DNA of 64,000 bases from Desulfuromonadales bacterium. Lineage in GTDB: Bacteria; Desulfobacterota; Desulfuromonadia; Desulfuromonadales; JAGXHI01. A program made the translations under genes and the position numbers. Of the stretch, positions 52,837 through 60,164 are shown one piece after another. Below the pieces are notes generated by a model. It did not search any database. It was given only the letters and a program-made list of their open reading frames with translations, and was not told the origin of the DNA. Each line of letters starts with the position of its first letter. Position 1 is the stretch's first letter. Location: NCBI GenBank assembly GCA_024636295.1, contig JAGXHI010000055.1:1-64000 (forward strand), given 5' to 3'.

Positions 52837-54981
52837 ATGACCATTCAGGATCTGACCTATTTCGCCCCCTCTCCCAAAGGAGTCGAGAAATCCCTCGCGC
52901 AGGAACTGCGCAATCTGGGAGCCCGGCAGGTTCGGCCGACCCGGGCTGGCGTTTCATTTCAGGGCCCCCTGGAGACGGGATACCGTGCATGTCTCTGGTC
53001 CAGAGTGGCCAGCCGAATCCTGCTGCATCTGACCGAATTTGCCGCCCCAAGTCCGGAGGCGCTGTACGACGGAATCCGCGCATTCCCCTGGGAAGAGCAC
53101 CTCTCCACCGAGGGCACCCTTGCAGTCGATTTCAACGTATCCTCCTCCCGCATCACCCATTCACAGTATGGCGCCCTGAAGGTCAAGGACGCCGTGGTGG
53201 ATCGATTCCGGGATCTGACCGGTGTTCGCCCCTCGGTGGACCGGGACCACCCGGACCTGAGAATCAATGTCTACCTCCACCGGAACCGCGCACGGGTGAG
53301 CATGGATCTCTCGGGGGAGAGCCTTCATCGCCGCGGTTACCGTGAGGAGACCTCGGCGGCGCCGCTCAAGGAAAATCTGGCAGCCGCCATCCTGGATCTT
53401 GCCAGGTGGCCGGAAATGGCCAGGGAGGGCGTCCCGCTCATCGATCCGATGTGCGGGTCCGGCACTCTGGTCATCGAGGGGGCCCTCATGGCCGGAGACG
53501 TCGCCCCGGGCCTGTTCCGGGAACGCTTCGGATTCTTCGGATGGAAAAACCATGACCCTGAGCTCTGGGATCGAGTTCTTTCCGAGGCCCGGGAAAGGCG
53601 GGATGTGGGGCTTACGCACCTTCCGCCCATCGTCGGTTGGGATCGGGATTCCCTGGCCGTGAAAAACGCCTGGGCCAACGTGGAGAGGGCTGGCCTGCGT
53701 GGGCGAGTTCACATAGAAAAGCGGGCGCTGACCGCGGCGAATCCCTATCCCGAAACGCCGGGGCTGCTGGTGGCCAACCCTCCCTATGGCGAGCGCCTGG
53801 GAGAAGAGCAGGCCCTGACGGCCCTCTATGCCCGTTTCGGATCGGTTCTCAAGGAATCGTTTGCCGACTGGCGAGGCGCCGTCTTTACCGGAAATCCCCG
53901 CCTGGGATTGCGGATCGGAGTGCGGCCGGATCAGACCTTCACTCTTTTTAACGGTCCCATCGAATGCCGGCTCCTGATTTTCGAGGCGCGGGCCGAGCAT
54001 GAAATCCCGGAATCCGGGATTTCGCGCCGGAGCGGGGGGGAAATGCTCGCCGATCGTCTGCGCAAGAACATGAAAAACATCGGCCGCTGGGCCCGAAAAG
54101 AGGGGATCGACTGCTATCGCCTGTACGATGCGGATCTGCCCGAATATGCTCTGGCGGTGGATCTTTACGGTGAGGGAGAGGAGATCTGGGCTCACGTGCA
54201 GGAATATGAGGCGCCGAAGACGATCGATCCGCTTCTGGCGGAAGAGCGTCTGGCGGAGGCGCTTTCGGTCATTCCCGAGGTTTTGGACCTCGGGCCGGAC
54301 AGGATCTTTCTCAAGATCCGCCGGCGCCAGAAGGGAAAGAGTCAATATGGAAAACTGGCGCAGACGGGGCGATTCCATGAAGTTCGGGAAGGGGACCAGC
54401 GGTTTCTGGCGAATTTCACCGATTACCTGGATACGGGCCTTTTTCTCGACCACCGGATCACCCGAAATATGTTGCGGGAGATGGCCTCAGGCCGGCGCTT
54501 TCTGAACCTGTTCGGCTATACCGGGACGGCCACCGTCCATGCGGCGGCGGGCGGGGCGCTTCAGACCATCACAGTGGATCTTTCGAAAATTTACCTGGAT
54601 TGGGCCCGGCGGAACCTGGCTCTGAACGGTTTTTCCGGACCGAAGCACGAGCTGATTCAGGCGGACTGCATGGAATGGCTTGAAAGATCCAATACCTCCC
54701 GATTCGGCCTGATCTTTCTCGATCCTCCAACCTTTTCGGTCTCCAAGCGCATGCGGGAGAGTTTTGATGTCCAGAGGGACCATGTCCGACTGATCGAAGC
54801 GGCCATGCGGCGGTTGGAACCGGGGGGCGTTCTTGTCTTTTCCGCCAATTTCCGTCGCTTCAGGATGGATCCCGTGATCCTGTCCCGATTCCATCCCGAA
54901 GAGATCACCCGCGACACCATCCCCCGGGATTTCGCCCGCCGTCCGGCTATTCATCGCTGCTGGAAGTTCATCCGTTCCTGA
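52837..54981 (+). CDS. rlmL: Bifunctional 23S rRNA methyltransferase RlmKL
   Basis: It methylates two guanines of 23S rRNA (m2G2445 and m7G2069 in E. coli numbering). The 714-aa protein has a THUMP domain (about 45-160) and a first Rossmann domain with DPMCGSGTLVIEGAL and the catalytic NPPYGERLG. The second domain (about 480-714) has RFLNLFGYTGTATVHAA and LDPPTFSVSKRM. The length and order match RlmKL of gammaproteobacteria. The start lacks a strong ribosome-binding site. Confidence 0.94.
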   Translation: MTIQDLTYFAPSPKGVEKSLAQELRNLGARQVRPTRAGVSFQGPLETGYRACLWSRVASRILLHLTEFAAPSPEALYDGIRAFPWEEHLSTEGTLAVDFNVSSSRITHSQYGALKVKDAVVDRFRDLTGVRPSVDRDHPDLRINVYLHRNRARVSMDLSGESLHRRGYREETSAAPLKENLAAAILDLARWPEMAREGVPLIDPMCGSGTLVIEGALMAGDVAPGLFRERFGFFGWKNHDPELWDRVLSEARERRDVGLTHLPPIVGWDRDSLAVKNAWANVERAGLRGRVHIEKRALTAANPYPETPGLLVANPPYGERLGEEQALTALYARFGSVLKESFADWRGAVFTGNPRLGLRIGVRPDQTFTLFNGPIECRLLIFEARAEHEIPESGISRRSGGEMLADRLRKNMKNIGRWARKEGIDCYRLYDADLPEYALAVDLYGEGEEIWAHVQEYEAPKTIDPLLAEERLAEALSVIPEVLDLGPDRIFLKIRRRQKGKSQYGKLAQTGRFHEVREGDQRFLANFTDYLDTGLFLDHRITRNMLREMASGRRFLNLFGYTGTATVHAAAGGALQTITVDLSKIYLDWARRNLALNGFSGPKHELIQADCMEWLERSNTSRFGLIFLDPPTFSVSKRMRESFDVQRDHVRLIEAAMRRLEPGGVLVFSANFRRFRMDPVILSRFHPEEITRDTIPRDFARRPAIHRCWKFIRS

Positions 54982-55048
54982 TTGCTTTTCCGCGTCGTCC
55001 GGCCAAAAAATTTTCCATCTCTGGTAAAGTGTACCTGGGTGGAAAAAA

Positions 55049-56332
55049 ATGGTTCAAACTCGGAAGCTCCTCCTCATTGCTTCCCTGCTCGGAATTTTTC
55101 TCCCTGTCTCCGGTTTTCCGGCCGCGGGTGAAAAGGGACCGGTGCAGGTGCACTTCTTCTGGGCTGTCAGCTGCCCGCACTGCGCCGAAGCGAAGGTCTT
55201 CTTCGATACCCTGACCGAACGCTACCCCCTGGAAATCCACGAATACCAGATCTGGAACAACCGTGAGAATTTCGAACTCCTGATCGATCTTTACAAGGCG
55301 CACGGCGGTGGTTCCGTGAGTACGCCGACCACATTGATCGGAAATCGCATGTGGGTCGGATTCTCCCCTATCCTGGAGAAGGAGATCGAGTCTGCAATCG
55401 CACGATGCGCCACGGCCGGATGTCCAGATCCTCTGGCGATCTTGAAAAAACCTGAGGAGCCGGCCCCATCGGAACTCACCCCCCCTGATGGAAAGCCAGA
55501 TTCCCGCGTGAATCTTCCCCTGTTCGGGGAGATGGAGGCGGAAAAAGTCTCCCTTCCGCTGCTGACCCTCACGCTGGGGTTGCTGGACAGCTTTAATCCC
55601 TGCGCCTTTTTCGTGTTGCTTTTTCTGCTCAGTCTCCTTGTTCACGCTCGGTCCCGGCGCATGATGTTGCTGGTGGGCGGGACCTTTGTTTTCTTTTCAG
55701 GATTGATCTATTTTCTTTTCATGTCGGCATGGCTGAATCTGTTTCTCTTCGCGGGAGAACTGCGTTATGTCACGCTGGCGGCAGGAGCTCTGGCCATTAT
55801 CATCGGAGTGGTGAACATCAAAGATTTTTTCCTGTTCAAAAGAGGGATTTCCCTCTCCATTCCCGAATGGGCCAAACCCCGCCTTTTCACCCGGATGAGG
55901 GGCCTGGTGCAGACCACGCGGGTATCCTCGGTCCTTCTCGGGACGGCGGTTCTGGCCATCGCGGCCAACGGCTATGAGCTCCTGTGCACGGCGGGATTTC
56001 CCATGGTCTACACCCGTGTCCTGACCCTGAACCATCTTCCCCCTCTCCTGTACTATGCCTTCATTGCCATGTATAATATTTTTTATATTCTTCCCCTCCT
56101 GCTGATCGTGGGGATCTTCACCGTCAGCCTCGGCGCCCGTAAATTGACGGAATGGCAGGGAAGGTCGCTGAAGCTCGTTTCGGGAATGATGATGCTGCTG
56201 CTGGGTGGAATCCTGCTGATTGACCCGTCCCTGTTGAACCAGCTCGGCACTGCTTTGATACTGCTTCTGACGGCTCTTTCGATCTCTGCTGCGATTATAT
56301 GGGTCTATCAAAAGAAGCACCGGGAAAATTGA
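55049..56332 (+). CDS. Thioredoxin-like domain fused to CcdA/DsbD-like membrane domain
   Basis: The 427-aa protein has a signal peptide (residues 1-26). A periplasmic thioredoxin-like domain (about 30-135) has the redox pair in SCPHCAEAKVFF. A linker follows, then six to seven membrane helices starting LGLLDSFNPCAFFVLLFLLSLL. The NPC motif and its later counterpart (LLCTAGFPMVYTR) are the Cys pair of CcdA/DsbD-type electron carriers. It should pass electrons across the membrane to periplasmic disulphides or haem-handling proteins. The domain order is Trx then membrane, the reverse of DsbD, where the gamma domain is C-terminal. Confidence 0.82.
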   Translation: MVQTRKLLLIASLLGIFLPVSGFPAAGEKGPVQVHFFWAVSCPHCAEAKVFFDTLTERYPLEIHEYQIWNNRENFELLIDLYKAHGGGSVSTPTTLIGNRMWVGFSPILEKEIESAIARCATAGCPDPLAILKKPEEPAPSELTPPDGKPDSRVNLPLFGEMEAEKVSLPLLTLTLGLLDSFNPCAFFVLLFLLSLLVHARSRRMMLLVGGTFVFFSGLIYFLFMSAWLNLFLFAGELRYVTLAAGALAIIIGVVNIKDFFLFKRGISLSIPEWAKPRLFTRMRGLVQTTRVSSVLLGTAVLAIAANGYELLCTAGFPMVYTRVLTLNHLPPLLYYAFIAMYNIFYILPLLLIVGIFTVSLGARKLTEWQGRSLKLVSGMMMLLLGGILLIDPSLLNQLGTALILLLTALSISAAIIWVYQKKHREN

Positions 56333-56446
56333 TTTTACAAGGAATTGCGCACGCACAGTGGGCAGGGAAAGAGAGAATCTCATTTGGAGATCGGTCGTCC
56401 TGATCCCTTTGAGCCGTGATTACGTTATCAAAAAGGAGAAACAGCC

Positions 56447-56863
56447 ATGGAAAAAAAATGTCCCTACGGGTTCGGCAAAGTGCTCGACATGTCCTACGAG
56501 GAGGCTCTGGAAAAGACCCGGAAGGCGCTTCAGGAGCAGGGTTTCGGGATTTTGACCGAAATCGATGTGCGGGAGAAGTTCAAGGAGAAACTGAACAAGG
56601 ATTTTCGCCCCTATATCATTCTGGGCGCCTGCAATCCGTCTTTCGCCCACCAGGCGCTCCAGGCGGAGATCAACCTGGGGCTTCTGCTTCCCTGCAACGT
56701 GATCGTTTACAGTGAGGATGAGAATCGCACTGCCGTTATGGCCATGGATCCCGTGGAGGCGCTGAATGTTGTCGGCAATCCGGAAATGGAGAAAATAGCC
56801 GGACAGGTAAAAGAGCATCTCTCGCGTGCTCTGGACGCCGTTTTTGCCCAGCGATCCCCTTGA
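56447..56863 (+). CDS. DUF302-family protein
   Basis: The 138-aa protein has the DUF302 core: VLDMSYEEALEKTRKALQEQGFGILTEIDVREKFKEKL, the FRPYIILGACNPSFAHQAL segment and LGLLLPCNVIVYSEDENRTAVMAMDP. The paired Cys (GACNP and LPCNV) may bind a ligand. The role is unknown, perhaps linked to redox or metal stress. AAGGAG precedes the ATG. Confidence 0.88.
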   Translation: MEKKCPYGFGKVLDMSYEEALEKTRKALQEQGFGILTEIDVREKFKEKLNKDFRPYIILGACNPSFAHQALQAEINLGLLLPCNVIVYSEDENRTAVMAMDPVEALNVVGNPEMEKIAGQVKEHLSRALDAVFAQRSP

Positions 56864-57003
56864 CAGGCGGAGTTTAAACGATATCCCTTGCTCTAGGTGG
56901 TTGGAAAACAGTCGTTTTCTATTCTGAAGCTACTTTTTCTGGAGATATTCAAAAGAACTCAGGAATACGAAAAAGGTAACGGTCCCAAAGAAAGACGCTC
57001 TTC

Positions 57004-57304
57004 TTAATTCTCCTCGACCCCTCCGCCCGCTTCCGAGCAGGCCAGGGAAGAAGCCCAAGCGGTATGGGAGGAGGCTTCCCGCCGGGGCAAAGGCTTTCTC
57101 GAGGACCGCAAAGGGTCTATCGCCGGTCTGCTCCGCAAGAGATCGCCCCTTCTCCACCTGTTCCCGACCCACCCCATCTGTCTTTTGTAAAGACCGGTCC
57201 CGCTGTTCACCCATTAAGGCATCTTCTTTCCGGGTGTGCGGCAGGGCTGAGCCGATAGCCGCTCCCACCGCCATGCCCAGAGCCGCGAGGACCAGCGGCT
57301 GTTC
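57004..57304 (-). pseudogene. DUF3618-like C-terminal fragment
   Basis: Read on the minus strand, the frame from 57304 encodes EQPLVLAALGMAVGAAIG then SALPHTRKEDALMGEQRDR and EQVEKGRSLAEQTGD. This resembles the C-terminal helix and tail of DUF3618-type membrane-associated proteins. There is no N-terminal half or start. The frame runs straight out of the preceding SDR gene and seems shifted after about residue 75. I take it as a remnant left by a deletion. Confidence 0.4.
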
Positions 57305-58214
57305 ATGCGCAGGGCTGTGGATTTTGGCCTTGACGGTGCATAGCCTCCCCGATTGACTTGATCCCCATTTCGAGATCGGGGAATTGAAGCTTGATTGCGA
57401 GTTTCTCCAGCATTCTGCGGTTGTCCATCCGGCGTGATTCGGAAAAATAAGAAAGCATGAGAGGCGTCATGACTTTACGCGCCTCTTCAAGAGATACCTG
57501 TGGTGGTCGAGACAATCCGAACGCATCGGCCACGGCATTGAAATAATGGGTCATGGTGGTGGGGTGGCCGTCGCTGAGGTTGAAGACTTCACCCCCCCGA
57601 CCATTTTTGGCCGCGGCGAGACAGGTCCGGGCCAGGTCGTCCGCGTGGATGCGATTGGTCAGGGGCGCATCTTCCTCCCGAAGAACGGGAAGGCCTTGTC
57701 TGATCTTGTCGAGAGGGAGACGGTCGGGACCGTAAATGCCGGTGACCCGGAGACGGATGGAGAGCACTTTCCGGTTTTCGGACCACGCGGTGAGGATCGT
57801 CTCCGCATCCAGGCGGCGCCTGGCTCGTGGAGTCTGCGCTTTGACCGGAGTTTCCTCCGTAACCATTTCTCCCCGACAATCTCCATAGACTCCGCTGGTG
57901 CCGATATAGATTATTTTTGCCGGCTCTTCACCGGGCTCGATGGAGCCCAGGAAATTCCGGATGCGCGTATCTCTGTCGCCTCCGCCTGGAGGCGGGACGA
58001 AGTAGAAAACCACCCGGTTCCGGGTGGGCAGATCCGGGATGGGGCCGGGATCATCCAGATCACCCCGGACCGTTTGAATCCCCTCCTTTTCAAGGTTCCC
58101 GAGTCCTTCGGGCTCTCGGCCGAGAGCGGCAAGAGAGGAGCCCTGTTCCCGCGCGAGTCGGGCTACCCGTTGTCCGACATAGCCGCAGCCCACGAGCAGT
58201 ACCTGTTCCGTCAT
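57303..58214 (-). CDS. NAD(P)-dependent SDR/epimerase-type oxidoreductase
   Basis: The 303-aa protein has an extended SDR Rossmann fold: LLVGCGYVGQRVARLA (nucleotide-binding GxxGxxG variant), GDLDDP and FYFVPPPGG. The IGTSGVYGDCRG stretch carries Ser/Tyr, though the classical YxxxK is not obvious. IHADDLARTCLAA is a substrate-domain motif. It is close to YeeZ-like proteins, whose reaction is unclear. The gene ends at the DUF3618-like remnant. Confidence 0.82.
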   Translation of the reverse strand: MTEQVLLVGCGYVGQRVARLAREQGSSLAALGREPEGLGNLEKEGIQTVRGDLDDPGPIPDLPTRNRVVFYFVPPPGGGDRDTRIRNFLGSIEPGEEPAKIIYIGTSGVYGDCRGEMVTEETPVKAQTPRARRRLDAETILTAWSENRKVLSIRLRVTGIYGPDRLPLDKIRQGLPVLREEDAPLTNRIHADDLARTCLAAAKNGRGGEVFNLSDGHPTTMTHYFNAVADAFGLSRPPQVSLEEARKVMTPLMLSYFSESRRMDNRRMLEKLAIKLQFPDLEMGIKSIGEAMHRQGQNPQPCA

Positions 58215-58543
58215 TTTCCAACCGCCTTTCCCACTCTTGGGAGCATCCTAACCAAATTCTCCTGGTGGGAAAAGAGGAAAATCAAGGAAGAGTTCAATCC
58301 TGCTTCCGCCCGGGAGACTCTCAAAAGCATTCTGTTCAGATGCACAGTAGGGAAAGGGGGTTTTGAACCGTCAGTTCTGCGGTCATCCACGTGGTTCCGA
58401 AAGGAGAAAAGATGTAGATTGTTTTCATCCCGGGATCGGCTCCGAAAAGGACTCAGCTTTCTCGGCCCAAGACAGAAACAGAGCTCACTTGCCGATCCTT
58501 CTTTTGGCGCGTCGCACTTTCCTCCTGAGCGGCGCGTCTTTTT
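58215..58543. other. Intergenic region between two minus-strand genes
   Basis: No gene or clear terminator is supported here. Two GACGCGCC copies (minus strand, about 58512-58540) lie just after the peptidase stop. Confidence 0.45.
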
Positions 58544-59344
58544 TTATCCGCGATTCTGATAAAAACGCATCGCCTCGGGGATGTTCTGCTGTATTTTCCG
58601 GATCCGCGTCTGGTCGGCGGGATGCGTGCTGAGAAATTCGGGTGAAGACGGTCCTCCCTGCGCGGCCATGCGTTGCCAAACCTCCACGGCGGCGCGGGGG
58701 TCATAGCCGGCAAGGGCCATGAAGATCAATCCCAGGCGATCCGCCTCATTCTCCTGCAGCCGGCTGTAGGGGAGCATTACCCCGATCTGAGCACCCGCTC
58801 CGAAAATCTGGGACCAGAGCTGCTGAGTCTGCTGGGGTTGGCTGGAAAGTGCAGCGGAAAGGGCTATTCCCCCCATCTGGGTCAGGAGCCCCTGGCTCAT
58901 CCGTTCGCTGCCGTGACGGGCCACAACATGAGCGACTTCATGGGACATGATCGCCGCCAGTCCTGCTTCGCTCTGAGCAACGGGCAGGATGCCCCTGTAC
59001 ACCGCCACCTTCCCCCCCGGCATCGCCCAGGCGTTGACCTCCTGGCTGTCGATCAGGTTGAATTCCCAGTTATAATCCCTCAGGGATTCCCCCCGGCCCA
59101 TGCGGCTGAAATACTCCTCAACAGCTGACGCGATGCGGCGACCGACTTCCTTGACCATGGCGCTCTCCGACGTATTGCGGACGACATCCGCCTGGTTCAA
59201 AAACTGCTGGTACTGCTGAGTGGCCGTGGAGGCCATGGTATCTTCGGAGACCAGATTAAGCTGCTGCCGTCCGGTTATGGGAACCGAGGAGCAGGCGCCC
59301 AGAAAGAGAAGAAAAACCGACAGAAGTGCTGATATTCTATACAT
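58544..59344 (-). CDS. M48-family metallopeptidase lipoprotein (LoiP/YggG-like)
   Basis: The 266-aa lipoprotein has signal LSVFLLFLGACSS. It has the peptidase zinc motif HEVAH in IMSHEVAHVVARHGSERMSQ, the downstream ENEADRLGLIFMALAGYDPRAAVEVWQRM with the third ligand Glu, and LSTHPADQTRI. This is the LoiP/YggG-like type that degrades misfolded outer-membrane or periplasmic proteins. I chose the ATG at 59344 because GGAGG lies eight bases upstream; a 40-residue extension carries no signal peptide. Confidence 0.9.
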   Translation of the reverse strand: MYRISALLSVFLLFLGACSSVPITGRQQLNLVSEDTMASTATQQYQQFLNQADVVRNTSESAMVKEVGRRIASAVEEYFSRMGRGESLRDYNWEFNLIDSQEVNAWAMPGGKVAVYRGILPVAQSEAGLAAIMSHEVAHVVARHGSERMSQGLLTQMGGIALSAALSSQPQQTQQLWSQIFGAGAQIGVMLPYSRLQENEADRLGLIFMALAGYDPRAAVEVWQRMAAQGGPSSPEFLSTHPADQTRIRKIQQNIPEAMRFYQNRG

Positions 59345-59427
59345 GAGTGCGCCTCCGGACTTTCGTTGTTTTTTCCCGCAGGGGTCGATTCTCAAAGCGA
59401 TCACCATGAGAAAAGTATTTTCTTTAA

Positions 59428-59455
59428 GGATAATTGGAGCTCGTGACCTGTCAAC
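59428..59455 (-). promoter_or_regulatory. Promoter candidate for the M48 lipoprotein gene
   Basis: On the minus strand, TTGACA (59450-59455) and TATCCT (59428-59433) have a 16-base spacer, about 85 bases before the start. Confidence 0.45.
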
Positions 59456-59579
59456 AGCTCGCATTTAATTTGATGGCACTCATGAGATTTTCGGTGAGAA
59501 CCCGGGAGGGGAATTTTGGATTAATGCGGAAGGTCGGCTATAATGATGACTATTCGAAGTCGAAATGCGGAGGAGGAGC

Positions 59580-59849
59580 ATGGCCGGGAAAACGGGGATT
59601 TTTCTAAAAGTGGAATGCTATGCCGGTTATCGGGGCGAAGAGACGCCACGCCGATTTTTTCTGGGCCGGCGAAAGACCGACATCGAGGAGATCCTGGATC
59701 GATGGATCGGCCCTGATTACCGCTATTTCAAGGTGCGCGGTGAGGATAGGGGAATATATATTCTCCGCCTCGACGTTATTGAGGATCAATGGGAGTTGAC
59801 CCTGTACGACAGCGATATGCTGCAGGAAGCGCGATTATCGTCTTTCTGA
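59580..59849 (+). CDS. Small conserved-looking protein, unknown function
   Basis: The 89-aa product contains FLKVECYAGYRGEETPRRFFLGRRKTDIEEILDRWIGPDYRYFKVRGEDRGIYILRLD and ends in a Trp/Leu strand (QWELTLYDS). The alternation suggests an alpha/beta fold. GGAGGAGG lies directly before the ATG at 59580. I do not recognise the family. It is transcribed divergently from the M48 lipoprotein gene. Confidence 0.7.
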   Translation: MAGKTGIFLKVECYAGYRGEETPRRFFLGRRKTDIEEILDRWIGPDYRYFKVRGEDRGIYILRLDVIEDQWELTLYDSDMLQEARLSSF

Positions 59850-60164
59850 GAAGAATCGCGGATGATGGGCTCCCGAGGACCGGAGCCGCGGATACTCGGC
59901 AAAAATCCGATGCGGAGGAGGCGTGGAAACTCGAGCCCGTAGAGCCGGTAGAGGAGCGGGAAAAAAATCTGGCCGAGTTGAAGGAGGAGGAGCCGTTTCA
60001 GGTATTGAATGAGCCGGCCGGGCCTCGAGAAGATGATTCGGAAAAGCTCTGAACTGCCGGGCCGGAAAGTGAAGGAGAACCCATGGATGCCGGACAATGT
60101 CCGGCACCAGCTCAAAGGCGTTCCTTGAACGGAAAACTGCAGGCCTCGAAAGGCACTGCAGCCG
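59850..60164. other. Intergenic region before PEP carboxylase (minus strand)
   Basis: No gene is firmly supported. A plus-strand frame 59789-60052 overlaps the preceding gene by 61 bases and ends in an acidic stretch (KNLAELKEEEPFQVLNEPAG). It is possible but not convincing. Confidence 0.4.

Noticed and set aside
59789-60052. A possible second small gene overlapping the 89-residue protein
   Set aside because: It overlaps by 61 bases and the N-terminal half has no coding character. Only the acidic tail looks protein-like.
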